From: an uncultured Lachnospiraceae bacterium
GTDB taxonomy: Bacteria > Bacillota > Clostridia > Lachnospirales > Lachnospiraceae
Direction: 5' to 3'
Assembly (NCBI GenBank): GCA_910578885.1
Contig: CAJTSH010000014.1
Coordinates: 14,354 to 78,353, forward strand
Length of the DNA stretch: 64,000 bases
Below are positions 44,276 through 53,238 of the stretch, one piece after another. The translations under genes were made by a program, and so were the position numbers. Position 1 is the first letter of the stretch. Each line of letters begins with the position of its first letter. The notes under the pieces are model-generated. The model had not been told where the DNA came from, did no database searches, and worked only from the letters and a program-made list of their open reading frames with translations.

Positions 44276-45799
44276 ATGAAATGGATTGTAAATGCAAAAG
44301 AAATGAAAAACTGCGATGCCAATACGATAGAATACTATGGAATCCCATCGCTTGTATTGATGGAACGGGCGGCGTTAAAGACAGTGGAGTTTTTAGAAGA
44401 ACGGCGCTGTAATCTGAAAAAAGTATTGGTCGTCTGCGGGACAGGAAATAATGGCGGCGACGGGCTTGCGGCGGCAAGAATGCTCTATTTAAAGGGAATA
44501 TGTGTAGAAGCGCTTATCCTGGGTGATAAGAAGAAGTTTACAAAAGAAACCCAAAGCCAGTATCATACTTGTCTGCAATATCACGTTCCTATTATTGAGC
44601 GTTTAGAGAGGGAGGATTATACGGTTGTTTTGGACGCACTCTTTGGAATCGGGCTGACCCGCAATCTGGAGGGGGAATATGCCGGACTGATTGAGCAGTT
44701 AAATAGGTTATCCTGTGAGAAAATTGCAATTGACATTCCATCAGGAATTTCAGCGGATAACGGAAGTGTGATGGGAATTGCTTTTCGGGCAGATGCTACC
44801 GTCACTTTTGCCTACCGGAAATTGGGACATGTATTTTATCCGGGCAATTCCTATACAGGAGAACTTACTGTGGCTGATATCGGGATTGACCGACATAGCT
44901 GGTTAGAAAAAAAGCCGGGAATCTGTGCACTGGAGAAGGAAGATTTGTCAAGGCTATTGATAAGAAAGCCGGATGGAAATAAGGGAACCTTTGGCAAAGT
45001 CTTGATTGTGGCTGGCTCGGCTGGAATGGCGGGCGCTGCTTATTTTTCGGCAAAAGCGGCATACAAGAGCGGATGCGGGCTGGTCCGCATCTATACGGCT
45101 GAGGAAAACTGTATCATTCTACAGACGAAGCTCCCGGAAGCAATCATTACTGCCTACAGTGGGAAACGTCTGGATATATCTCGGCTGATAGAGGCTTTAG
45201 CCTGGGCAGATGTGATCGTGGCGGGACCTGGTCTTGGAAGTGACGATACCGCAGAGGTCATTTTAAAGAATATATTAAAAAATGCTGCGGTTCCGGTGGT
45301 ATTAGATGCAGATGCGTTAAATCTGATCGCAAGAGATACCACCGTACTGTTAAAGCCCCATACGGATATGGTCGTGACTCCTCATCCGGGGGAAATGTCA
45401 AGATTAAGTAATGTCAGTATTTCCTACCTGAAGGAGAATCTTATAACAGCTGCACAGGAGTTTGCAAGAGAATATAATGTAATCTGCGTATTAAAGGATG
45501 CAAAGACGGTAACGGCGGTTCCTTATGGCAAAACATATCTGAATCTTTCAGGAAATGACGGGATGGCAACCGGAGGAAGCGGGGATGTATTATCCGGCGT
45601 GATCGGAGGGCTGATTGCGCAGGGTCTTAGAGCCGAAGAGGCGGCGCCGGCAGGTGCATACTGGCATGGTCTGGCGGGAGAAGCCGCATCAGAGGTGTGC
45701 GGATGTCATGGGACACTCGCATCGGATATAATCGGAGGGCTGGATGAGGCTCTTACTATGAAAAGTGTTGTAAATCATACAGGATGGAGGCAGAAATGA
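44276..45799 (+). CDS. nnrE/nnrD: bifunctional NAD(P)H-hydrate epimerase / ADP-dependent dehydratase
   Basis: 507 residues from ATG 44276; an upstream reading from 44144 overlaps the previous gene and lacks a ribosome binding site. Two domains: an N-terminal NnrE/YjeF epimerase (about 1-210) with GTGNNGGDGLAAARML and IDIPSGI, and a C-terminal ribokinase-like NnrD dehydratase (about 225-500) with VVTPHPGEMSRL and GGSGDVLSGVIGGL. It repairs hydrated NADH and NADPH. Its stop overlaps the alr start (ATGA), so the two are coupled. Confidence 0.95.
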   Translation: MKWIVNAKEMKNCDANTIEYYGIPSLVLMERAALKTVEFLEERRCNLKKVLVVCGTGNNGGDGLAAARMLYLKGICVEALILGDKKKFTKETQSQYHTCLQYHVPIIERLEREDYTVVLDALFGIGLTRNLEGEYAGLIEQLNRLSCEKIAIDIPSGISADNGSVMGIAFRADATVTFAYRKLGHVFYPGNSYTGELTVADIGIDRHSWLEKKPGICALEKEDLSRLLIRKPDGNKGTFGKVLIVAGSAGMAGAAYFSAKAAYKSGCGLVRIYTAEENCIILQTKLPEAIITAYSGKRLDISRLIEALAWADVIVAGPGLGSDDTAEVILKNILKNAAVPVVLDADALNLIARDTTVLLKPHTDMVVTPHPGEMSRLSNVSISYLKENLITAAQEFAREYNVICVLKDAKTVTAVPYGKTYLNLSGNDGMATGGSGDVLSGVIGGLIAQGLRAEEAAPAGAYWHGLAGEAASEVCGCHGTLASDIIGGLDEALTMKSVVNHTGWRQK

Positions 45800-46965
45800 A
45801 ACAGTACAGCAGAGTGTATGCGTCGGTTGATCTGGATGCTGCACTGCACAACATGGAAGCTATGTATAAGCTGTTGAAGAAAGATACCAGTATATACGCT
45901 GTCATCAAGACAGACGGATATGGACATGGCGCAGTTGCGATTGCGCATAAAATCGAGGGACTTCCGTATCTTCTCGGATTCTGTGTCGCGACGGTGGAGG
46001 AAGGGCTGATATTAAGAAGGCATGGCGTGAAAAAACCAATTTTAGTATTGGGATATACATTTCCGGAACAGAGTGAAGATATGATAGTAAATGATATCCG
46101 CCCAACTGTATTTACCCTTGAAATGGCAGAAAAATTATCTGAAGTTGCTGTAAAAGTGAACCGGAAATGCTTCATTCATGTGAAAGTTGATACGGGAATG
46201 AGCCGAATCGGATATCAGGTATCAGCAGAGGCGGCAAAAGAGGTGGCACAGATAAAAGCATTGCCGAATATAGTAATGGAGGGGATTTTTACCCATTTTG
46301 CCAGAGCGGATGAACGGGATAAGACGTCGGCGCATATGCAGTATGAGCGTTTTTGTGAGATGATAGAGCTGTGCAAAAAGGAAGGCGTGGAATTTTCTTA
46401 CTGTCATTGCGCAAACAGTGCGGGAATTGTGGATTTGCCGGAATGTAATATGGACGTTGTGAGGGCGGGAATTACGCTGTATGGTCTGTGGCCGTCAGAG
46501 GAAGTAATTAAGGAGAGGATTGATTTATGGCCGCTGATGGAAATTAAGAGCCGGATATCCTTTGTGAAAGAGCTTCCGGCAGACAGGGAAATCAGCTATG
46601 GAGGGACCTTTGTGACAAAAGGCTTGATGCGGATTGCTACAATTCCGGTCGGATATGGGGACGGGTATCCCCGAAGCTTATCCAACAAGGGTTATGTACT
46701 GATACACGGAAAGAAAGCGCCGATTCTCGGAAGGGTGTGTATGGATCAGTTCATGGTGGATGTCACAGAAATACCGGAAGCAAAGGCAGGAACAACGGTT
46801 ACGCTTCTGGGTCAGGATATGGATGCACGGCTTACAATGGAGGAGCTTGGCGATATTTCCGGCAGATTCAATTATGAATTTGCCTGTGATGTGGGAAAGC
46901 GCGTTCCCAGAGTTTTTTTAGAGGGAGGAAAAATCGTTTCAACAAAGGATTATTTTGGAGAGTAA
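45796..46965 (+). CDS. alr: alanine racemase
   Basis: PLP enzyme making D-alanine for peptidoglycan. 389 residues from ATG 45796, which has GGAGG six bases upstream and overlaps the previous stop; the in-frame ATG at 45784 lies before that box. The PLP lysine is Lys38 in AVIKTDGYGHGA (the consensus has KANAYGHG, so two positions vary). HVKVDTGMSRIG and the C-terminal catalytic Tyr in REISYGGTFVTKG are present. GRVCMDQFMVDVT is typical. mazF follows 77 bases later, an order known from Bacillus. Confidence 0.95.
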   Translation: MKQYSRVYASVDLDAALHNMEAMYKLLKKDTSIYAVIKTDGYGHGAVAIAHKIEGLPYLLGFCVATVEEGLILRRHGVKKPILVLGYTFPEQSEDMIVNDIRPTVFTLEMAEKLSEVAVKVNRKCFIHVKVDTGMSRIGYQVSAEAAKEVAQIKALPNIVMEGIFTHFARADERDKTSAHMQYERFCEMIELCKKEGVEFSYCHCANSAGIVDLPECNMDVVRAGITLYGLWPSEEVIKERIDLWPLMEIKSRISFVKELPADREISYGGTFVTKGLMRIATIPVGYGDGYPRSLSNKGYVLIHGKKAPILGRVCMDQFMVDVTEIPEAKAGTTVTLLGQDMDARLTMEELGDISGRFNYEFACDVGKRVPRVFLEGGKIVSTKDYFGE

Positions 46966-47042
46966 TTCGTATACCGCTCGATAAAACTGGCAATACTTTG
47001 TAATGATAAGAATATAAAGTAAAGTTTATGGAGTGAAGGATT

Positions 47043-47390
47043 ATGATTATCAGACGCGGAGATGTATACTATGCTGATTTGAGACCGGTGGTCGGCTCCG
47101 AGCAGGGAGGGGTCCGTCCGGTACTTATTGTACAGAATGATGTGGGGAACCGTCACAGTCCGACTGTGATCTGTGCGGCGATTACTTCCAGGATGAATAA
47201 AGCCAAACTTCCGACTCATGTGGAATTGGACAGCGGAAAATACGATATGGTGAAGGATTCCGTGATTTTGCTGGAGCAGTTAAGAACAATTGATAAGACG
47301 AGACTGAAGGATAAAGTATGCCATTTAGACGGGGAAATCCTTGGAAAGGTGGATAAGGCTCTTGAAATTAGTCTGGAATTATATACATAG
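47043..47390 (+). CDS. MazF/EndoA-type mRNA endoribonuclease
   Basis: 115 residues: RRGDVYYADLRPVVGSEQGGVRPVLIVQND is a classic MazF start (here split across strands), with AAITSRMNKAKLPTHVEL and DSVILLEQLRTIDK. These toxins cut mRNA at short sequences under stress. In Bacillus the antitoxin EndoAI lies between alr and endoA; here only 77 bases separate alr and this gene, and no antitoxin is encoded there or just downstream. GGAG lies before the ATG. Confidence 0.92.
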   Translation: MIIRRGDVYYADLRPVVGSEQGGVRPVLIVQNDVGNRHSPTVICAAITSRMNKAKLPTHVELDSGKYDMVKDSVILLEQLRTIDKTRLKDKVCHLDGEILGKVDKALEISLELYT

Positions 47391-47460
47391 CTTGACTAAT
47401 TTCCCTTAAAATGGTATATTTATGCGCAAATAAAGAAAGAAGGAGAGTTATAAGAAGCAT

Positions 47461-48381
47461 ATGGATGATGGTGGGAGTCCGAATATAGAAACAGTAGGAA
47501 AGAAGAATATTTTTCAAAAGTTATTTGGGAAACTTCCCTTTGTAAGCACAGAGGATGTGACCGAGGAAGAAATCATTTCTATGGTAAATGAAGGTCATGA
47601 ACAAGGCGTATTACTGGAAAGCGAAGCGGAGATGATACATAATATCTTTGAATTTGGCGATAAGGAAGCTCAGGATATTATGACGCATCGTAAGAATATC
47701 ATAGCGCTGGACGGAGACTTGGCCTTTGGTGAAGCAATTCAGTTTATGATAGAGAATAAGAATTCAAGATTTCCGGTATATTTGGATAACATCGATAATA
47801 TTATCGGTGTGCTACATATCAAGGAGGCTTTGGCGGACAGTCAGAAGCCGGAACTTATGGGCGTTTGTATCAAGGATATTCCGGGACTGGTAAGAGATGT
47901 AGAATTTATCCCGGAAACCAGAAATATCAATACATTGTTCAAGGATATGCAGTCTGCAAAGAGCCACATGGTCATTGTGGTAGATGAATATGGACAGACC
48001 GCAGGTCTTGTTGCAATGGAGGATATCTTAGAAGAAATCGTGGGGAATATTTTTGACGAGCATGACGAAGAGCATATCCTGATTGAGAAGCAGCCGAACG
48101 GCAGTTACATTTTAAACGGAATGGCCCCGCTGGATGAAGTTGCTGAAACACTTCAGATAGAAATTGATACCGAAGATTACGACACCTTGAATGGTTTTTT
48201 GATTTCGTTGATTGATAAGATACCGAGAGATGACGAGATGTTCGAGGTGGACTATGGCAATTACCGGTTCTATGTGACAAAGGTTGAAGAGAGGATGATT
48301 CAGTCTGTCCGGGCCGAGAGGCTGATTGTGGAAGAAGAAAACGATACTCCTTGTCAGCAGGAAGAAAAAATGATAGAATGA
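47461..48381 (+). CDS. CBS-pair/CorC-HlyC domain protein without membrane domain
   Basis: 306 residues. Two CBS motifs (about 65-190: AQDIMTHRKNIIALDGD and HMVIVVDEYGQTAGLVAMED) precede a CorC_HlyC domain (about 210-295) with EIDTEDYDTLNGFLI. The DUF21 transmembrane part that normally comes first in this family is absent, as in short CorC-like proteins. The AAGGAGAG box is about 13 bases from this ATG, longer than usual, so initiation may be weak. Linked to Mg/Co homeostasis in relatives, otherwise unproven. Confidence 0.85.
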   Translation: MDDGGSPNIETVGKKNIFQKLFGKLPFVSTEDVTEEEIISMVNEGHEQGVLLESEAEMIHNIFEFGDKEAQDIMTHRKNIIALDGDLAFGEAIQFMIENKNSRFPVYLDNIDNIIGVLHIKEALADSQKPELMGVCIKDIPGLVRDVEFIPETRNINTLFKDMQSAKSHMVIVVDEYGQTAGLVAMEDILEEIVGNIFDEHDEEHILIEKQPNGSYILNGMAPLDEVAETLQIEIDTEDYDTLNGFLISLIDKIPRDDEMFEVDYGNYRFYVTKVEERMIQSVRAERLIVEEENDTPCQQEEKMIE

Positions 48382-48399
48382 AAATAAGAAATATGGGTT

Positions 48400-48545
48400 A
48401 TTGTTCACACGGTGTCGTGCACCATGCTGCACGGCATCCGGCTAATAAAGTATCGGCAGCAAAGCATCCGGCTCCCTGCCAAAGGCAGCTTTAAATGAGC
48501 CGGATGCCGTTGCTGGAACGACCAAAGGGAGTGAACAGCAACAAA
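48400..48545. repeat. foldable intergenic element before yebC
   Basis: The outer arms TTATTGTTCAC (48408-48418) and GTGAACAGCAA (48531-48541) pair with two mismatches. Inside, CGGCATCCGGCT (48432-48443) pairs perfectly with AGCCGGATGCCG (48498-48509), and GCATCCGGCT recurs at 48463. No gene is present. Resembles a small mobile palindromic element or a processed leader. Confidence 0.55.
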
Positions 48546-48570
48546 TACAGATAGAAAAGAGGAAACAGAT

Positions 48571-49299
48571 ATGTCAGGACATTCCAAGTTTGCCAATATC
48601 AAGCATAAGAAGGAGAAAAATGATGCGGCAAAAGGAAAAATATTTACAATGATCGGAAGAGAGATCGCAGTCGCAGTCAAGGAAGGCGGTCCGGATCCTG
48701 CCAATAACAGCAGATTAAGAGATGTAATTGCAAAAGCGAAGTCAAATAATATGCCGAATGATACCATTGACCGCGGTATCAAGAAAGCAGCCGGCGACGC
48801 CGGTTCCGTGAATTATGAAACAGCCGTTTATGAGGGATATGGTCCCTGCGGCACTGCGATTATTGTCAAGACTTTGACGGATAACCGGAACCGTACCGCA
48901 GCAAACGTGCGCAACGCATTTACGAAGGGACAAGGCAGCATTGGAACTCAGGGCTGCGTATCATACATGTTTGATGAAAAGGGACAGATTATCGTAGCGA
49001 AGGAAGACTGCGATAGGGAAGCTGACGATTTGATGATGCTGGCTTTGGATGCGGGAGCAGAAGATTTTTCGGAGGAAGAGGACAGTTTTGAGATTATTAC
49101 AGAGCCCGCTGCCTTTGGTGTTGTTAGGGAAGCATTAGAACAGGAAGGCATTACAATGGCGAGTGCGGAAGTTACCATGATTCCTCAGAACTATGTAGAA
49201 TTATCAAATGAGGCGGATATTACCAATATTCAGAGAATCTTAGATTTTCTGGATGATGACGACGACGTTCAGGAAGTATATCATAACTGGGATGAGTAA
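48571..49299 (+). CDS. yebC: YebC/PmpR family protein (probable TACO1-type translation factor)
   Basis: 242 residues with the family start MSGHSKFANIKHKKEKNDAA and segments RDVIAKAKSNNMPNDTIDRG and YEGYGPCGTAIIVKTLTDN. Long annotated as a transcriptional regulator; recent work on the family links it to relieving ribosome stalling at proline stretches. AGAGGAAA lies before the ATG. A strong terminator follows, so it is a single-gene unit. Confidence 0.95.
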   Translation: MSGHSKFANIKHKKEKNDAAKGKIFTMIGREIAVAVKEGGPDPANNSRLRDVIAKAKSNNMPNDTIDRGIKKAAGDAGSVNYETAVYEGYGPCGTAIIVKTLTDNRNRTAANVRNAFTKGQGSIGTQGCVSYMFDEKGQIIVAKEDCDREADDLMMLALDAGAEDFSEEEDSFEIITEPAAFGVVREALEQEGITMASAEVTMIPQNYVELSNEADITNIQRILDFLDDDDDVQEVYHNWDE

Positions 49300-49305
49300 T
49301 TATTT

Positions 49306-49341
49306 CCTGCATTTACGATAAGATGTAAATGCAGGGTTTTT
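49306..49341 (+). terminator. intrinsic terminator after yebC
   Basis: CCTGCATTTAC (49306-49316) and GTAAATGCAGG (49325-49335) pair perfectly, followed by GTTTTT. The TATCATATA motif starts two bases later. Confidence 0.9.
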
Positions 49342-49342
49342 C

Positions 49343-49354
49343 ATATCATATACC
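49343..49354 (+). repeat. ATATCATATACC motif after a terminator
   Basis: Weak variant of the TATCATATAGGA family at the same position relative to a terminator T-tract as the other five copies. Confidence 0.4.
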
Positions 49355-49430
49355 AAAAGGAGAACCGAGTCTGGAAGTAAACCTTCCGGATTTGCCCGGG
49401 TGACGTAAAACACGTCAGGAGGAGGACAAC

Positions 49431-50714
49431 ATGAATAACAACTATCGGATTGAGACAAAATGTATTCAGTCAGGATGGAATCCGAAAAAGGGGGAGCCGA
49501 GAGTGCTTCCGATTTATCAGAGTACTACATTTAAGTATGATACAAGCGACCAGATGGGGCGGCTGTTCGATTTAGAGGACAGCGGATATTTCTATACAAG
49601 ACTTCAGAATCCGACCAACGATATCGTGGCGTCTAAGATTGCGGAGTTAGAAGGCGGCGTGGCAGCCATGCTGACGTCTTCCGGACAGGCGGCAAATTAC
49701 TATGCCGTGTTTAACATCTGTGAGGCGGGAGATCATATAGTTGCTTCCAGTTCTTTATATGGGGGTACATACAATCTTTACGGCACGACGATGAAGAAGC
49801 AGGGAATCGACTGTACGTTTGTAGATCCGGACGCTTCCGACGAGGAAATCAGCGCAGCATTCCGTCCGAATACCAAAGCATTAGTTGCCGAGACAGTATC
49901 CAATCCGTCTCTTGTGGTATTAGATATTGAAAGGATAGCGCGAATTGCCCATGACCACGGCGTACCGCTGATTGTGGATAATACCTTCCCAACGCCGATC
50001 AACTGCCGTCCGTTTGAATGGGGCGCAGATATTGTGACACATTCTACCACGAAATATATGGATGGTCATGCGATGAGCGTAGGCGGCTGTATCGTTGACA
50101 GCGGAAATTTCGATTGGGAAATGCATGCAGATAAATTTCCGGGGCTTACCACACCCGATGAGTCCTATCATGGGATTGTATACACGAAGAAATTTGGCAA
50201 GCTGGCATATATTACAAAAGCAACCGCCCAGCTTATGCGTGATCTTGGCTCTATCCAGTCTCCGCAGAACGCATTTCTGTTAAATGTGGGGCTTGAGACG
50301 TTGCATTTAAGAGTGCCCAGGCATTGTGAGAACGCATTAAAGGTTGCACAGTATCTGTCTGAACATGAGAAAGTTGCATGGGTGAATTATCCGGGACTTG
50401 ACGGGAATAAATATCATGCGCTTGCGGAAAAATACATGCCAGATGGAAGCTGCGGAGTGATTGCTTTTGGATTAAAAGGCGGAAGAGCCGTGTCCGTCGG
50501 ATTTATGGATAAGCTGCAGCTGGCTGCGATTGTCACGCACGTGGCAGACGCCAGAACCTGTGTCCTGCATCCGGCAAGCCATACACATCGCCAGATGACT
50601 GATGAACAATTAGAGGAGGCAGGAATTGCACCGGATTTGATCCGGTTTTCTGTAGGGATAGAGAACGTAGAAGATATCATTGCCGATTTAGATCAGGCTT
50701 TGCAGACCGTGTAA
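49431..50714 (+). CDS. metY: O-acetylhomoserine sulfhydrylase family PLP enzyme
   Basis: Makes homocysteine from O-acetylhomoserine and sulfide; close relatives include methionine gamma-lyase. 427 residues, the MetY length. IYQSTTFKYDT, YTRLQNPTND, the PLP-binding THSTTKYMDGH (Lys within it) and the C-terminal ASHTHRQMT are present. A GGAGGAGG box precedes the ATG. Between the box and the upstream terminator is a TGACGT-AAAAC-ACGTCA hairpin that could mask translation. No SAM riboswitch was found. Confidence 0.9.
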   Translation: MNNNYRIETKCIQSGWNPKKGEPRVLPIYQSTTFKYDTSDQMGRLFDLEDSGYFYTRLQNPTNDIVASKIAELEGGVAAMLTSSGQAANYYAVFNICEAGDHIVASSSLYGGTYNLYGTTMKKQGIDCTFVDPDASDEEISAAFRPNTKALVAETVSNPSLVVLDIERIARIAHDHGVPLIVDNTFPTPINCRPFEWGADIVTHSTTKYMDGHAMSVGGCIVDSGNFDWEMHADKFPGLTTPDESYHGIVYTKKFGKLAYITKATAQLMRDLGSIQSPQNAFLLNVGLETLHLRVPRHCENALKVAQYLSEHEKVAWVNYPGLDGNKYHALAEKYMPDGSCGVIAFGLKGGRAVSVGFMDKLQLAAIVTHVADARTCVLHPASHTHRQMTDEQLEEAGIAPDLIRFSVGIENVEDIIADLDQALQTV

Positions 50715-50770
50715 GTAATTGTTCGTCAGAACAAGAGGAGTATAAATATTACATATGGAGGGAATTTGTG

Positions 50771-52222
50771 ATGAAAAAGATTCTTTTTGCAGCATCAGAG
50801 TGTGTACCATTTATTAAGACCGGCGGGCTTGCCGACGTGTGCGGGGCATTGCCGAAAGAATTTGACAGGAAATATTGGGATGTGCGTGTGGTACTTCCGA
50901 ATTATACCTGTATACCGGAGCATTTTAGAAATCAGTTCGAGTATGTAACCCATTTCTATATGAACGTAGGAGATTATATACAGAACAAATATGTAGGAGT
51001 TCTGAAGTATGAGATGGACGGCGTCACCTACTACTTTATTGATAATAGGGAGTATTTTGACTGCTTCCTTCCATATGGCGATTTACGCTACGATATTGAG
51101 AAATTTATTTTCTTTGATAAAGCAGTATTGTCCATGCTTCCGCTTATAGATTTTCAGCCTAATTTAATTCACTGCCATGACTGGCAGGCAGGTTTTATTC
51201 CCGTATATCTGAAGAATGAATTTCAGGGAGACCCGTTCTTCTGGGGGATGAAATCAATCATGACCATTCACAATCTGAAATTCCAAGGTGTGTGGGATGT
51301 GAAAACTATAAAGGGACTTTCCGGTCTGCCGGGTTCTTTATTTACGCCGGACAAACTGGAATTTAAAAAGGATGCCAATATGTTAAAAGGCGGCCTGGTA
51401 TATGCGGATTATATCACTACGGTCAGTGATACCTATGCAAATGAGATTCAGACAGCTTATTATGGGGAAGGGCTGAATGGATTGCTTGCAGCCAGACATT
51501 ATGATATGCAGGGCATTGTAAATGGAATTGATTACAATGTTTACAATCCGCAGACAGATAACAAAATCTATGTAAATTATGATGCAGAAAGTTTCCGCAA
51601 AAAGAAATGGCAGAATAAAGTGAAATTGCAGGAAGAATTAGGTCTTGCAGTAGATAAGAAGAAATATATGATCGGTCTGATATCCAGGCTGACGGACCAG
51701 AAAGGCTTGGACTTGATCAATTATGTGATTGACCGTTTGGTAGATGAGTATACACAGCTTGTAGTCATTGGAACAGGTCAGCCGGAATATGAGAATATGT
51801 TCCGTCATTATGCATGGAAGTATGGAGATCGGATTTCCGCAAATATCTGCTATTCCGATGATCTGGCGCACAAATTGTATGCGGCTGCAGACGCATTCCT
51901 GATGCCGTCACAGTTTGAACCGTGCGGATTGACGCAGTTGATTTCCTTCCGCTACGGAACCATTCCGATTGTCCGTGAAACCGGCGGACTAAAGGATACT
52001 GTACAGCCTTTTAATGAGTATGACAATACAGGCGATGGTTTCTCCTTTACCAATTATAATGGGGAAGAGATGTTAAATACCATCAATTATTCCAAGCATA
52101 TTTTCTTTGACAAGAAAAAACAGTGGAATCAGATGATTGACAGAGGGATGGCAAAAGATTTCTCATGGAATGCTTCTAAGTTCCGGTATGAAGGGCTTTA
52201 CAATTACTTGATTGGTGAATAG
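50771..52222 (+). CDS. glgA: glycogen synthase (ADP-glucose type)
   Basis: GT5 glycosyltransferase that extends alpha-1,4-glucan from ADP-glucose. 483 residues from ATG 50771; a GTG just before it at 50768 is less likely because of the GGAGGG spacing. N-terminal KTGGLADVCGALP binds ADP-glucose; HCHDWQAGF, LISRLTDQKGLDL and the C-terminal MPSQFEPCGLTQLISFRYG with EXGG-like VRETGGLKDTV are typical. No other glg gene is nearby. Confidence 0.95.
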   Translation: MKKILFAASECVPFIKTGGLADVCGALPKEFDRKYWDVRVVLPNYTCIPEHFRNQFEYVTHFYMNVGDYIQNKYVGVLKYEMDGVTYYFIDNREYFDCFLPYGDLRYDIEKFIFFDKAVLSMLPLIDFQPNLIHCHDWQAGFIPVYLKNEFQGDPFFWGMKSIMTIHNLKFQGVWDVKTIKGLSGLPGSLFTPDKLEFKKDANMLKGGLVYADYITTVSDTYANEIQTAYYGEGLNGLLAARHYDMQGIVNGIDYNVYNPQTDNKIYVNYDAESFRKKKWQNKVKLQEELGLAVDKKKYMIGLISRLTDQKGLDLINYVIDRLVDEYTQLVVIGTGQPEYENMFRHYAWKYGDRISANICYSDDLAHKLYAAADAFLMPSQFEPCGLTQLISFRYGTIPIVRETGGLKDTVQPFNEYDNTGDGFSFTNYNGEEMLNTINYSKHIFFDKKKQWNQMIDRGMAKDFSWNASKFRYEGLYNYLIGE

Positions 52223-52245
52223 AATAAACGGAATCACACATAATA

Positions 52246-52273
52246 AAACAGGCAGCGAAAGTTGCCTGTTTTT
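52246..52273 (+). terminator. intrinsic terminator after glgA
   Basis: AACAGGCA (52247-52254) pairs with TGCCTGTT (52263-52270), followed by TTT that belongs to the next repeat. Confidence 0.85.
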
Positions 52274-52326
52274 ATCATATAGGAAAATATATCCTATATG
52301 ATAAAAGCCCTCCGGGCAGGATTGCA
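52271..52326 (+). repeat. TATCATATAGGA inverted repeat plus conserved tail, copy B
   Basis: TTTATCATATAGGA (52271-52284) and its exact complement (52292-52305), loop of 7, then the same 21-base tail as at 26105-26125. Copies A and B differ only in the loop. Both start inside a terminator T-tract. Confidence 0.82.
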
Positions 52327-52362
52327 ATACCTTAATACATCGAGAGAAAAGAGGCAGAATAA

Positions 52363-53166
52363 ATGAGAAGAAAGATAGATGAAATCCAGATGGCGAGAAA
52401 TAGTGTGATGGAGGCAGTGCCGGAAATGTTACAGAATAAGAAATCCGAACAGGGCAAAACAAGCAGTGCAAAGGAAGAAAAGAAGATACAGACAGAGGAT
52501 GCAAATCAGAAAACGGATGAAAATATTAAAGAGAGCGGACAGATTTCCTTACAGGAAAGCCGTTATGACCATAAGATACACCTACTGTCCGTGATTGGGG
52601 AGGTTGAAGGGCATGAGTGCCTTTCTGCAAATACTAAGACGACGAAATACGAACACGTGCTGCCTAAATTAGCGGAAATTGAAGACTCAAAAGAAGTTGA
52701 CGGCGTTATTGTCCTGCTTAACACGGTTGGCGGAGATGTGGAATCCGGTCTTGCAATTGCGGAGATGATTGCATCCTTAAGCAAGCCGACGGTTTCGCTT
52801 GTTTTAGGCGGAAGTCATTCCATTGGTGTACCGCTTGCTGTTTCAACGGACTACTCCTTTATTGTCCCCACCGGAACAATGGTGATTCATCCAGTACGGA
52901 TGAGCGGGACGGTGATTGGTGCGCCTGCTACTTATGATTATTTTAAACAGATGCAGGATCGGATTTTAAGTTTTGTAGAAAATCATTGCCATGCGAAAAT
53001 GGATCGGTTGGAAGAAATGATGATGAATACCGGAATGCTGACAAAGGATCTGGGCACAATTCTTGTCGGTCCTGAGGCAGTAGAAGAGGGATTGATAGAT
53101 AAAGTGGGCGGCATCAATGAAGCGTTGCAGAAACTGCATGAATTCATAGAACAGCGGAAGAATTAA
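52363..53166 (+). CDS. tepA: ClpP-fold protease TepA-like protein
   Basis: 267 residues. A charged, low-complexity N-terminal 60 residues precede a ClpP-type crotonase fold: VDGVIVLLNTVGGDVESGLA, the nucleophile Ser in GGSHSIGVPLA, and the His in GTMVIHPVRMSG (ClpP has a comparable MIHQP). TepA (translocation-enhancing protein) occurs in sporulating Firmicutes and is thought to degrade secretion-associated peptides or act in sporulation. Ribosome binding site weak (AGAGG). Stop is about 210 bases before uppP. Confidence 0.88.
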   Translation: MRRKIDEIQMARNSVMEAVPEMLQNKKSEQGKTSSAKEEKKIQTEDANQKTDENIKESGQISLQESRYDHKIHLLSVIGEVEGHECLSANTKTTKYEHVLPKLAEIEDSKEVDGVIVLLNTVGGDVESGLAIAEMIASLSKPTVSLVLGGSHSIGVPLAVSTDYSFIVPTGTMVIHPVRMSGTVIGAPATYDYFKQMQDRILSFVENHCHAKMDRLEEMMMNTGMLTKDLGTILVGPEAVEEGLIDKVGGINEALQKLHEFIEQRKN

Positions 53167-53209
53167 AGAAATCTTAATAAACAAAGTCTGGTATATCCCA
53201 AACCTAATA

Positions 53210-53238
53210 ATGACAAAAACCTCAAAATATGGTACAAT
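53210..53238 (+). promoter_or_regulatory. promoter of uppP overlapping a palindrome
   Basis: ATGACA (53210-53215), 17 bases, TACAAT (53233-53238). The -10 box lies inside the first 25-bp palindrome, so a protein bound there would block transcription. Confidence 0.55.

Noticed and set aside
49342..49430. SAM riboswitch before metY
   Set aside because: The stretch is under 90 bases and lacks the conserved SAM-I core; only a small hairpin is visible.
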